Positions 8,915 to 16,779 of a DNA stretch of 64,000 nucleotides are shown one piece after another. The notes under the pieces were generated by a model that was not told where the DNA came from, ran no database searches, and saw only the letters and a program-made list of their open reading frames with translations. The stretch spans positions 124,001 to 188,000 of the forward strand of contig UEGQ01000013.1 in assembly GCA_900466005.1 (NCBI GenBank), written 5' to 3'. This DNA is from Hyphomicrobiales bacterium (GTDB lineage Bacteria > Pseudomonadota > Alphaproteobacteria > Rhizobiales > Rhizobiaceae). The number at the start of each line of letters is the position of its first letter. Position 1 is the first letter of the stretch. A program made the position numbers and the translations under genes.

Positions 8915-10342
8915 TCAGCTGCGACCAAATTCGTCGACGATGCGGATGATGTCGTCCTCGCCGAGATAGGAGCCGGTCTGGATCTCGATCATTTCGAGCA
9001 GGATCTTGCCGGGGTTGCCGAGCCGGTGGACGGCACCCTGCGGGATATAGATCGACTCGTTTTCGTGCAGGATCGTCACCTTGTCGTCGATCGTCACCTC
9101 GGCCGTGCCCTTGACGCAGATCCAGTGCTCGGAGCGGTGATAGTGCTTCTGCAGCGAGAGCTTCTTGCCGGGATGCACGAAGAGCCGTTTGACCTGGAAG
9201 CGTTCGCCGTTGAGGACGGAGGTGTAGCCGCCCCACGGGCGCAGCGAGGTTGGATGGTTTTCCGTCAGGTACGCCGTCTGCTTCTTCGCAGCGAGCATCT
9301 TGACCAGATTGCTGACCTCCTGGCTTTCGTCGAGGCGTCCGACATAGACTGCGTCCTCACTCGCGATCACGGCGACGCCGTCCATCCCCTGGACCGCCAG
9401 ATGGGCGTGGCGCGACATCACCAGCGAATTGCGGGTGTTCACGAGCGTGGCATTTCCGGCGACGACATTGCCGTCGGCGTCGGCGTTGCCGAGCTTCCAG
9501 ATCGCGTCCCAGCTGCCGAGGTCCGACCAGGTGATCGGCGAGGGTACGACCGCGACGTTCGGCGCCTTTTCCATGACGGCATAGTCGATCGATATGCTGG
9601 GGCTCTTGGCGAATCCGGCTGCGCCGAGACGGACGAAGTCGAGGTCGGTCGTCGCCTCGGCGACGGCGTCCTCGGCTGCGGCCAGAACTTCGGGGGCGTG
9701 TTCGCGGAGCTCGGCGAGCATCTGTCCGGCCGTGCACATGAACATGCCGGAGTTCCAGAAGTGGCCGCCCGCCTCCAGCATCTTCTTGGCGTCTTCGAGC
9801 TTAGGCTTTTCGACGAAGCGCTTCACCGTGTGGGCGCCGCCCGGCAACGCCTTGCCCATCTCGATATAGCCATAGCCTGTCGCGGGTTCGGTCGGCGTGA
9901 TGCCGAAGGTGACGATCTTGCCCTGGCGCGCCGCTTCCGCCGCCGTTTCCACGCAGCGCGTATAGGTCTCGTCTGCAAGGATTTCGTGGTCGGACGGCAG
10001 GATCTGCATCACCGCGCGATCGCCGAGATCACGACCGATGATGACGGCGGCAACCGCGATGGCAGCCGCCGTGTTGCGTGCCTCCGGCTCGAGGACGATG
10101 CCGGAGAGCGGTACGCCCAGTTCGCGGGCCTGCTCGGCGACGAGGAAACGGAATTCGTCGTTGGTGATGACCAAGGGCGGCTCATAGGTCTGCGTGTCGG
10201 CGACACGGTCCAGAGTTCCCTGGAACAAGGTCTTGTCGCCGATCAGCCGTATGAACTGCTTTGCGGCGGTCGCCCGGGACAACGGCCAGAGGCGGGTTCC
10301 CTTGCCACCGGCCATCACGACGGGAACGATCTTGTGGGTCAT
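8915..10342 (-). CDS. manC: Mannose-1-phosphate guanylyltransferase / mannose-6-phosphate isomerase
   Basis: 475 residues, the usual length of the bifunctional type II enzyme. It makes GDP-mannose from mannose-1-phosphate and GTP and isomerises fructose-6-phosphate/mannose-6-phosphate, feeding polysaccharide and glycolipid synthesis. The N-terminus shows the nucleotidyltransferase signature MAGGKGTRLWPLSR with AAKQF, and a later FVEKPK; the C-terminal 120 residues are a cupin with metal ligands in KHYHRSEHW, the isomerase domain. It is a single gene here, without sugar-epimerase neighbours. manC, noeJ and algA are names used for the same family. Confidence 0.95.
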   Translation of the reverse strand: MTHKIVPVVMAGGKGTRLWPLSRATAAKQFIRLIGDKTLFQGTLDRVADTQTYEPPLVITNDEFRFLVAEQARELGVPLSGIVLEPEARNTAAAIAVAAVIIGRDLGDRAVMQILPSDHEILADETYTRCVETAAEAARQGKIVTFGITPTEPATGYGYIEMGKALPGGAHTVKRFVEKPKLEDAKKMLEAGGHFWNSGMFMCTAGQMLAELREHAPEVLAAAEDAVAEATTDLDFVRLGAAGFAKSPSISIDYAVMEKAPNVAVVPSPITWSDLGSWDAIWKLGNADADGNVVAGNATLVNTRNSLVMSRHAHLAVQGMDGVAVIASEDAVYVGRLDESQEVSNLVKMLAAKKQTAYLTENHPTSLRPWGGYTSVLNGERFQVKRLFVHPGKKLSLQKHYHRSEHWICVKGTAEVTIDDKVTILHENESIYIPQGAVHRLGNPGKILLEMIEIQTGSYLGEDDIIRIVDEFGRS

Positions 10343-10662
10343 TGCTGCATTGCCTTTCGGTTGGTCGGACGTCGAACGATTCTGCCGGACAGGCTCCTCA
10401 TCGGCGGGGCGCTGGCACGAACTCGCCGGCGGGCGGGATCATGCGTGCCGATCCGGCGACCTCCGGTTTGTTGCATTTTTTCCCGGCCTGTCCAAGTCCG
10501 GGGGAGGCGGGAGAGCTATACATCCAAAAGGTGAACGGTTCTTTTGCGCTTTCTTTCGAACGCGGCTTGATCCTCGCCGACGGGTGGGGAAAGGTCTTCG
10601 GGATAAGGTTTGTTCCGTTCCGCGGCGACCGGCCGCGCACCCTCGAGGCAAAGGAGTGGCAG
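10343..10662. other. 320-bp divergent gap between manC and the alcohol dehydrogenase gene
   Basis: Must contain promoters for both directions. I find no convincing sigma-70, sigma-54 or ECF box and no strong inverted repeat. Short open frames across it lack coding character. The only firm element is AAGGAG at 10651-10656, the Shine-Dalgarno of the dehydrogenase. Confidence 0.5.
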
Positions 10663-11646
10663 ATGAGAGCGATGGTGCTTCATGCGCCGGGTGAGCGGCT
10701 GCGGCTCGAAGAACGGCCGGACCTCGAACCCGGCGAGGGCGAGATCGTCGCAAGCGTCGAGGCATGCGCCGTCTGCCGGACGGATTTGCACGTCGTCGAC
10801 GGCGACCTTACCCGGCCGAAACTTCCTCTGGTTCCGGGCCACGAGGTGGTCGGAATCGTCTCGAAGGTCGGCCCGGGCGTCCGAAACCTCACGGTCGGCA
10901 TGCGGATCGGCATTCCCTGGCTCGGGCACACCTGCGGCTGCTGTTCCTATTGCCGCGACGGTCGCGAAAACCTCTGCGACAGCCCCGGTTTCACCGGCTA
11001 TACCCGCGACGGCGGCTTCGCGACGGACATCGCGGCGGATGCTGCCTACTGCTTTCCGCTCGCCGGCTTCGACGATCCGGTAGCCGCCGCACCGCTGATG
11101 TGCGCCGGCCTGATCGGCTGGCGCTCGCTGAAGATGGCAGGGGAGGGGAGGCGCATCGGCATCTACGGCTTCGGCGCCGCCGCTCACATCATAGCGCAGG
11201 TCTGCCGCTATCAGGGGCGCGAGGTCTATGCGTTCACGCGCAGCGGCGACACGCCCGCCCAACAGATGGCGCTGTCGCTCGGTGCCGTCTGGGCCGGCGG
11301 GTCGGACGAGGCTCCTCCCCATCTTCTCGACGCCGCGATCATCTTTGCTCCGGTCGGCGATCTGGTGCCGGCGGCGCTGCGGGTGGTGGCGAAGGGCGGC
11401 CGCGTCGTCTGCGGCGGCATCCACATGAGCGACATTCCGCAATTTCCCTACGAGATCCTCTGGGGCGAGCGGCAGATCCTGTCGGTCGCCAATCTCACGC
11501 GCAGCGACGCCGTCGAGTTCCTCGACCTGGCGCCACGGGCGGGCGTGAGGACGACGACGACCGTCTATCCTCTCGAGCGCGCCAACGAGGCTCTCGACGA
11601 CTTGCGGGCCGGTCGATTCCAGGGTGCGGCGGTTCTCGTTCCGTAG
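10663..11646 (+). CDS. Zinc-dependent alcohol dehydrogenase family protein
   Basis: 327 residues, medium-chain dehydrogenase fold. Catalytic zinc ligands appear in CAVCRTDLHVVDG and in GHEVVG; the structural zinc cluster C-x2-C-x2-C-x7-C is in CGCCSYCRDGRENLC. The nucleotide site is the glycine-rich GIYGFGAAAH. This resembles the AdhA branch that oxidises or reduces simple alcohols and aldehydes with NAD(H), but the substrate cannot be told. An ideal AAGGAG six bases upstream fixes the start at 10663; the open frame runs further up to 10261 but the extra part is not protein-like. It converges on the marR gene with a 16-bp gap. Confidence 0.92.
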   Translation: MRAMVLHAPGERLRLEERPDLEPGEGEIVASVEACAVCRTDLHVVDGDLTRPKLPLVPGHEVVGIVSKVGPGVRNLTVGMRIGIPWLGHTCGCCSYCRDGRENLCDSPGFTGYTRDGGFATDIAADAAYCFPLAGFDDPVAAAPLMCAGLIGWRSLKMAGEGRRIGIYGFGAAAHIIAQVCRYQGREVYAFTRSGDTPAQQMALSLGAVWAGGSDEAPPHLLDAAIIFAPVGDLVPAALRVVAKGGRVVCGGIHMSDIPQFPYEILWGERQILSVANLTRSDAVEFLDLAPRAGVRTTTTVYPLERANEALDDLRAGRFQGAAVLVP

Positions 11647-11662
11647 ATCCCGGGCAGCGGGT

Positions 11663-12130
11663 CTATTGCTGCCGGTCGATCCGCAGCGGCGCGCGGCTTT
11701 TCTCGTTGGTATGATCGGCCACCTTGCGCAACAGGGAGACGAACTGCTCGCGCTCGGCATGTTCGAGGGCCCCCAGCAGTTCCTCCTGCAAGCGCCAGAC
11801 GATCGGCCGGATCTTCTTTAACGTTTCCGTTCCGCCTTCCGTCAGGTAGAGCCTGCGCGCGCGCCGGTCGTTCGGATTCGTTTCGCGACGAACCAGCTCC
11901 TTCTGCACCAGACGGTCGATGACGCCGCCGATTGTCACCCGATCATAGGCGATGTGGCTTGCGACAGACGCTTGGTCGAGGCCCGGCATGGAATTGATGG
12001 CGATCAGCGCGGCATATTGCACCGGCGTCAGATCAAAACCTTCCTTGGACGTTTCTTCGACAAACAACGATACAGTAACCTGATTCAAGCGTCGAATCAG
12101 GTGCCCCGGCATTTCATAGATTTCAAGCAT
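11663..12130 (-). CDS. MarR family transcriptional regulator
   Basis: 155 residues with the MarR winged helix: helix-turn-helix around QASVASHIAYDRVTIGGVIDRLVQKELV and the wing motif NPNDRRARRLYLTEGG. The family usually represses as a dimer and is released by small aromatic or phenolic ligands. It is divergent from the FAH-family hydrolase gene, and a 17-bp dyad lies between them, which suggests local control of that gene and itself. Confidence 0.92.
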   Translation of the reverse strand: MLEIYEMPGHLIRRLNQVTVSLFVEETSKEGFDLTPVQYAALIAINSMPGLDQASVASHIAYDRVTIGGVIDRLVQKELVRRETNPNDRRARRLYLTEGGTETLKKIRPIVWRLQEELLGALEHAEREQFVSLLRKVADHTNEKSRAPLRIDRQQ

Positions 12131-12251
12131 CTCGAAATTGTGCCCCCCACAGTTCGATTCCTTCCGTCTACCGCCATTTGGGAGAACAAAAAAGACCTAC
12201 CCGTGAGAGTTGACGACAGGATGTGTATGCCTTTTCCGAAGACTTGATGTT

Positions 12252-12268
12252 TTGCAATTCTATTACAA
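12252..12268. promoter_or_regulatory. Operator-like dyad between marR and the FAH hydrolase
   Basis: TTGnAATnnnATTnCAA is a symmetric 17-bp site (six matched pairs) in the AT-rich centre of a 310-bp gap, 122 bp from the MarR start and about 170 bp from the hydrolase start. Its size and symmetry fit sites bound by MarR dimers. The remainder of 12131-12440 holds no other clear signal. Confidence 0.5.
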
Positions 12269-12440
12269 TCTAAGGTAGATTTTCGCGTACATTATGCCCT
12301 TTCTGATCGCTGAGCGTATCGCCGTGCGGTCTGCCTTTGTCTCCTTTCGAGTTTGCTTTTGCACCGGAGGCGTCGCTGGTGCATACCTCTATGCGCATCC
12401 GCCGGCGGCGGATTCACTTTCGAGGAGCAAGCGAAGACAG

Positions 12441-13136
12441 ATGAAGGCATTGTTCGAGATCCCGGCATCGCCGCTCGTGCCGGTCGAAGGGGAGGAGGCC
12501 GGTTACCCCGTCCACCGGATTTTCTGCGTCGGCCGCAATTATGCGGCGCACGCGGCCGAGATGGGCGCCGAGGTCGACCGGGAGGAGCCGTTCTACTTCA
12601 CCAAGCCGGCGAGCGCGATCGTGCTTTCCGGCGCTGAAATTCCCTATCCGCCGGGAACGAGCAACCTGCATCACGAGATGGAACTGGTGGTCGCAATCGG
12701 CGCGCCGCTGTTCAAGGCGGGCATCGAAGAGGCGGCGAAGGCGGTTTATGGCTATGCCTGCGGCCTCGACATGACCCGGCGCGACCTGCAGCAGGCGGCC
12801 CGCGTCAAGCAGCGGCCGTGGGACCTCGGCAAGGCCTTCGAGAATTCGGCGGTGATCGGTACCATCACCAAGGCCGTGACGTTCGCAGGCGTCGGCGATC
12901 AGCGGATCTGGCTGAAGGTCGGAGAGGAGATGCGCCAGGATGCGCGGCTGTCCGACCTCGTCTGGTCCGTTCCGGAACTGATCAGCCACCTGTCGCGGTA
13001 CTACCACCTGAGGCAGGGCGACCTTCTCTATACGGGTACGCCCGCGGGCGTCGGACCGGTCGTCGCCGGCGACAGGATCACCGGCGGCATCGACGGGCTC
13101 GAACCGATCGAGCTGTCGATCGGCCCGGCCGAGTGA
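12441..13136 (+). CDS. Fumarylacetoacetate hydrolase family protein (fumarylpyruvate hydrolase-like)
   Basis: 231 residues, the compact length of NagK/fumarylpyruvate hydrolases. The family cleaves a C-C bond in ring-fission products with a divalent metal. Metal and active-site elements are visible: VGRNYAAHAAEMG, the acidic HHEMELVVAIG block, and GDLLYTGTPAGVGPV. The start at 12441 begins the conserved MKALFEIP segment; the frame extends upstream to 12294 but those 49 residues do not fit the family. Divergent from the MarR gene, so probably controlled by it. No ring-cleaving dioxygenase is nearby, so the pathway (gentisate-like or other) is a guess. Confidence 0.9.
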   Translation: MKALFEIPASPLVPVEGEEAGYPVHRIFCVGRNYAAHAAEMGAEVDREEPFYFTKPASAIVLSGAEIPYPPGTSNLHHEMELVVAIGAPLFKAGIEEAAKAVYGYACGLDMTRRDLQQAARVKQRPWDLGKAFENSAVIGTITKAVTFAGVGDQRIWLKVGEEMRQDARLSDLVWSVPELISHLSRYYHLRQGDLLYTGTPAGVGPVVAGDRITGGIDGLEPIELSIGPAE

Positions 13137-13143
13137 GGCAAAG

Positions 13144-13173
13144 GCCGGTTCCGTTCTCCATGGCGGAACCGGC
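13144..13173. terminator. Hairpin between convergent genes
   Basis: A perfect ten-base inverted repeat (GCCGGTTCCG / CGGAACCGGC, loop ten) fills the 48-bp gap between the hydrolase gene and the epimerase gene, which converge. No T-run follows on either strand, so it is a likely but not classical bidirectional terminator. Confidence 0.55.
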
Positions 13174-13184
13174 TACCGGTCTCG

Positions 13185-14078
13185 TCAGGCGGGAACGTAT
13201 TTCCGCCAGTCGTGCTCTTCCTTAAAGCCGAGGACTTCGCGGATCTTGCGGTTGGAGATCGGCGCTTCAAAGCCCTCGATCGCGCGGGTGTGCGGCGTGC
13301 CGGGCGCCCAGCGCTTCAGGAACTCGGCGGTCGGCTCGTTTGCGGTGATGGTGTCGTTGACGGCGTTGAAGACCTGGTAGCCGAGCCCGTCCTTTTCCAC
13401 GCACAGATGCACGATCTGGCCGAGGTCGCGGGCGTCGATATAGCTCCAGGCATTGCGCTTGCGCGACGGCGGATCGGCGATGAAGGCCGGGAACCGGTCG
13501 TATTCGTGCGGCTCGATGACGTTGCCGATGCGCAGCGCGTAGATGTCGGCGCCGGAACGCATCGCGAAGGTGCGGGCAGTCTTCTCGTTGACCACCTTGG
13601 AGAGACCGTAGCTGTCCATCGGGTCGACGTCGTAGTCTTCCTCGAGCGGAAACTGGTGGAAGTCCTTGTCGCCCTCGGCGAAGCAGACCCCGTAGGTGGT
13701 TTCGCTGGAGGCGATGATGATCTTGCGGATGCCGAGTTTCACCGCCGCCTCGATGACGTTGTAGGTGGAGGCGACGTTGACCAAGAACGTCGTGTTGTCG
13801 GGTCGCATCAGAATGCGCGGCACCGCAGCGAAGTGGACCACCGCATCGACGGGCGCCGGCCCGTTGCCGGTCTCAAGGCCTTCGAAGCCGAAATGCATGG
13901 AGAGCGCGTTGAACACCTGGCTGCCGTCGTTGACGTCGGTGATCAGGGTGTTGACGCCCGGATGGTCGAGCGGCACCAGGTCGAGGTTCAGCACCTCGTG
14001 GCCCTTGTCGATGAGATAGGGGACGACGTGTCGTCCGGCCTTGCCGCTGCCGCCGGTGAAGACGATGCGTTTCGTCAT
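13185..14078 (-). CDS. NAD-dependent epimerase/dehydratase family protein
   Basis: 297 residues, extended short-chain dehydrogenase fold. NAD(P) site TGGSGKAG at the N-terminus, a VHFAAVPR segment, and the catalytic YGLSK. It is preceded by a good GGGAGG Shine-Dalgarno. It lies 40 bp behind an SDR gene on the same strand, and a LysR gene is divergent from that SDR, so the three look like a small sugar or sugar-acid utilisation module. Whether it epimerises or oxidises a sugar cannot be decided from the sequence. Confidence 0.88.
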   Translation of the reverse strand: MTKRIVFTGGSGKAGRHVVPYLIDKGHEVLNLDLVPLDHPGVNTLITDVNDGSQVFNALSMHFGFEGLETGNGPAPVDAVVHFAAVPRILMRPDNTTFLVNVASTYNVIEAAVKLGIRKIIIASSETTYGVCFAEGDKDFHQFPLEEDYDVDPMDSYGLSKVVNEKTARTFAMRSGADIYALRIGNVIEPHEYDRFPAFIADPPSRKRNAWSYIDARDLGQIVHLCVEKDGLGYQVFNAVNDTITANEPTAEFLKRWAPGTPHTRAIEGFEAPISNRKIREVLGFKEEHDWRKYVPA

Positions 14079-14118
14079 GGGTTTTCCTCCCGAATGAGTT
14101 CGAAATATGAGGGGCCCG

Positions 14119-14901
14119 TCAGGGCATCAGTTGTCCGCCGTTCACCTCGAGCGTCTGGCCGATCATGTAGCCGGACAGGGTCTTCGAGGCGAGGAACAGG
14201 TAGGCGCCGACGCAGTCTTCCGGCGTGCCGAAGCGCTTCTGCGGGACGGTGGCGAGCTGGGCTTCCAGCTGCTGCGCGGTCGAGTAGCGCTCGTGGAACG
14301 GGGTCAGGATGACGCCCGGCGCCACGGCATTCACGCGGATGTCGTAGGCGATCAGTTCCTTGGCCATGCCGCGGGTGACATTGGCGACGAAGGCCTTCGC
14401 CGAGCCGTAGATGCCGGCGCCGCCGCTCGCGCCGTTGCGGGCGGCAATCGAGGTCGTGTTGATGATGAAGCCGCCGCCCTCCTTTTTCAGGTGTGGAATG
14501 GCGGCCGTGGAGGCGGCGAGCACGGAGCGGGCGTTGAGGTCCATCACCGCGTCATAGTGGGCGTCGGTCATCTCCTCGTAGCTGAGACGCGCGACCATGC
14601 CGCCGGCATTGTTGACGAGGCCGTCCAGCCGCCCGAAGGCCTCGGCGGCCTCGCTGACGATGCGGGCCATCTTGCCCGAGCGGGTGGCGTCGGCCTGCAG
14701 CAGTTTCACCTTGCCGCCAGACGCGGCGATCTCCTCGGCCAGCATTTCTGCCGCGTCGATGCTCGCATGGTAATGGAGCCCGACCATGGCGCCCTGGGCC
14801 GCAAAGGCGCGGGCGAGCGCCGCGCCGATGCCGGTCGATGCTCCGGTGATGAGAACGGCTTTGCCGGCGAGATCGGGAATGACGAGGGCTGGCGCGGTCA
14901 T
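14119..14901 (-). CDS. SDR family oxidoreductase
   Basis: 260 residues, classical short-chain dehydrogenase. Cofactor motif TGASTGIG, structural NNAGG, catalytic Ser in TTSIAARNG and YGSAK. C-terminal GQTLEVNGGQ is typical. The ATG at 14901 has GGAGA upstream; the open frame extends to 15030 but the extra segment overlaps the LysR promoter area. First gene of the SDR-epimerase pair; divergent LysR regulator starts 182 bp away. Confidence 0.92.
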   Translation of the reverse strand: MTAPALVIPDLAGKAVLITGASTGIGAALARAFAAQGAMVGLHYHASIDAAEMLAEEIAASGGKVKLLQADATRSGKMARIVSEAAEAFGRLDGLVNNAGGMVARLSYEEMTDAHYDAVMDLNARSVLAASTAAIPHLKKEGGGFIINTTSIAARNGASGGAGIYGSAKAFVANVTRGMAKELIAYDIRVNAVAPGVILTPFHERYSTAQQLEAQLATVPQKRFGTPEDCVGAYLFLASKTLSGYMIGQTLEVNGGQLMP

Positions 14902-15046
14902 GATGCTTGTCTCCCATGCCAAGCGGGACGGAGAGTCTCCGCCCCGCTCGCAATTGTCGATGCCGCTCGCAGAGGGGGGCTCGACGAACGGATCAGCGCG
15001 ACCATGCAGATTCCTGTTTGATCCGTCCAATAGAAGATATAGATGC

Positions 15047-15071
15047 GATTATTCTCCGGAATTGCATAATC
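15047..15071. promoter_or_regulatory. LysR-type dyad in the SDR/LysR divergent region
   Basis: GATTAT-N13-ATAATC, a perfect six-base dyad, ends 12 bp before the LysR start codon. LysR regulators typically bind such AT-rich dyads near their own gene in divergent promoters. Position suggests autorepression and activation of the SDR-epimerase pair. Confidence 0.5.
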
Positions 15072-15083
15072 AGGGACGACGCC

Positions 15084-15971
15084 ATGGAACTTCGGCAGTT
15101 GCACTATTTCGTCACGGCGGCGAAGGTCGAGCATTTCACGGTGGCGGCGCGTCAGCTCAACATCGTGCAATCGGCGCTGTCGAGTGCAATCAAGGCGCTC
15201 GAAGAAGAACTCGATGCCAAGCTCTTCGTCCGCAGCACCCGCCAGGTCCGGCTGACGCCGGCGGGGCGCACGCTTCTGGAAAAGGCGCAGATCGTGCTCG
15301 ACGCCGCGCAGGAGGCGCGCGACAGCGTGAAAGCGGTGCAGGATGCGCGCCGTGGCAAGATTGGCATCGGCACCGTTCAGGGGCTATCGCCGTTCCTCGA
15401 CCTGCCCGCGCTGCTCGCCGAATTCCATTGCCGTCACCCGGAGGTCGAGGTCAGGCTCTGTCAGGGCGGACTGGCGCACCTGATCGACAAGCTGAGGAAT
15501 GGTCTCATCGATCTCGCCTTCCTGCCGGTCGTCGATACGCCGCCCGACATCGTCACCCGCATGATCGCCTGCGAGGACCTTGTGGTCGTCTGTGCGCCGG
15601 GCCATCCGCTCGCCCGGCTGAACTCGATCGAGCTTGCCGACATCGCCGGCCACGCCTTCGTCGACTTCGAGGCCGACCGCGGCACGCGGCGCCTGATCGA
15701 CGACGCATTCTCCGCCCGCCGGCTCGTACGGCGCACGGCCTTCGAGGTCAGCGACCTCGACAGTCTCATGGAACTCGTCGGCCACGGGCTCGGTATCGCC
15801 CTGGTGCCGGAGACCGTCGCCGCGGCGTGGCAGGGGGATATTCATGTCGCGGAGATCGCGGATGCGGAAATTTGCTGGGAACTGGTCGTCGCCTCGCCGG
15901 CGAAGTCCTGCGACGGTGCCGGCGGTGCTGCCCCCCTCAAGTTTCTGGAGCTGCTTCCGGAGGTGGACTGA
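15084..15971 (+). CDS. LysR family transcriptional regulator
   Basis: 295 residues. The N-terminal helix-turn-helix is canonical (MELRQLHYFVTAAKVEHFTVAARQ, then QSALSSAIKALEEELDAKLFVR). The rest is the periplasmic-binding-like effector domain. The start at 15084 matches the family N-terminus; the longer frame from 14907 adds residues unlike any LysR. Divergent from the SDR gene, which it likely controls. Confidence 0.94.
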   Translation: MELRQLHYFVTAAKVEHFTVAARQLNIVQSALSSAIKALEEELDAKLFVRSTRQVRLTPAGRTLLEKAQIVLDAAQEARDSVKAVQDARRGKIGIGTVQGLSPFLDLPALLAEFHCRHPEVEVRLCQGGLAHLIDKLRNGLIDLAFLPVVDTPPDIVTRMIACEDLVVVCAPGHPLARLNSIELADIAGHAFVDFEADRGTRRLIDDAFSARRLVRRTAFEVSDLDSLMELVGHGLGIALVPETVAAAWQGDIHVAEIADAEICWELVVASPAKSCDGAGGAAPLKFLELLPEVD

Positions 15972-16023
15972 GGGCGGCGGAGGCTGAGTGATTCGCGCCT
16001 CTTCCGCGACACCCGGAGAAACG

Positions 16024-16056
16024 AAAAAGGGCTCGCCGGTATTTCGGCAAGCCCTT
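16024..16056 (-). terminator. Terminator of tRNA-Val
   Basis: On the minus strand AGGGCTTGCCG pairs with CGGCGAGCCCT (one mismatch) and a T5 run follows, about 15 bases after the tRNA 3' end. It may also stop the LysR transcript from the other side. Confidence 0.75.
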
Positions 16057-16070
16057 GATCTGAATAGGGA

Positions 16071-16145
<75 letters not shown>

Positions 16146-16158
16146 ATCCGATGGCGGC

Positions 16159-16188
16159 TTAAGACCACAAAACCCTCTGTCCCGTCAA
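16159..16188 (-). promoter_or_regulatory. Promoter of tRNA-Val inside a hairpin after cpdR
   Basis: On the minus strand TTGACG (16183-16188) and TCTTAA (16159-16164) are separated by 18 bases, a good housekeeping promoter placed just upstream of the tRNA. The -35 box lies in the loop of an inverted repeat (AAAACCCT at 16169-16176 / AGGGTTTT at 16190-16197) that could terminate cpdR. Confidence 0.6.
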
Positions 16189-16228
16189 TAGGGTTTTTTC
16201 GGTTTTGTGACGAGTTTTTTCAAACCCC

Positions 16229-16591
16229 TTACGCCGCAAGGAGTTTGTTGACCTCGTTGACGAGATCACGCAGGTGGAAGGGCTTGGAGAGCACCTTCGC
16301 GTCCTTCGGAGCCTTCGAATCGGCATTCAGTGCGACGGCGGCGAAGCCGGTGATGAACATCACCTTGAGGTCGGGATCGAGCTCGGTCGCACGGCGCGCC
16401 AGTTCGATGCCATCCATCTCGGGCATGACGATGTCGGTCAGCAGCAGGGAGAACGGCTCCTCGCGAAGATGATCGTAGGCGCTGGCGCCATTGTCGTAGG
16501 AGGCGACCTTGTAGCCTGCCTTTTCCAGCGCCTTGACCAGGAACCGGCGCATGTCGTTGTCGTCTTCGGCGAGGAGAATTTTCTGAGTCAT
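16229..16591 (-). CDS. cpdR: Single-domain response regulator CpdR
   Basis: 120 residues, a receiver domain with no output domain. Phosphorylation site Asp53 (LLLTDIVMPEMDG), acidic residues at 9-11, Thr81 and Lys103 are all present. CpdR in alphaproteobacteria is an adaptor that, when unphosphorylated, directs ClpXP to degrade cell-cycle proteins; it is controlled by the CckA-ChpT phosphorelay and in S. meliloti is needed for normal symbiosis. Flanked by tRNA-Val and, divergently, the N-formylglutamate amidohydrolase gene, an order I recall from S. meliloti. Confidence 0.93.
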   Translation of the reverse strand: MTQKILLAEDDNDMRRFLVKALEKAGYKVASYDNGASAYDHLREEPFSLLLTDIVMPEMDGIELARRATELDPDLKVMFITGFAAVALNADSKAPKDAKVLSKPFHLRDLVNEVNKLLAA

Positions 16592-16779
16592 GTATGGACC
16601 GCTACTCGTACTGATAGAAGGATGGATTCCGGCTCGTCACGCTACCGCCACCGGAGTAAACATCCGGTGAACTCGCGTCGTCGGGCCGTCCTGCCGCTTG
16701 CTATACTATGGACTTCACCAGGGCTAGCTGGCAACATGTCCATTGTTGCAAGTTGTTGATTTGGTAAAGAAGGGGCGCG

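Noticed and set aside
10410..10430. TGGCAC in the manC upstream region as a sigma-54 -24 box
   Set aside because: The required GC at the -12 spacing within a TTGC-like element is missing (CGCC only), and no activator site is visible.
10398..10640. Possible 80-residue protein in the manC/alcohol-dehydrogenase gap
   Set aside because: No Shine-Dalgarno, no recognisable motif, and it overlaps the expected divergent promoters.
12294..12440. 49-residue N-terminal extension of the FAH hydrolase
   Set aside because: It contains no family sequence, crosses the control region, and the ATG at 12441 begins the conserved MKALFEIP.
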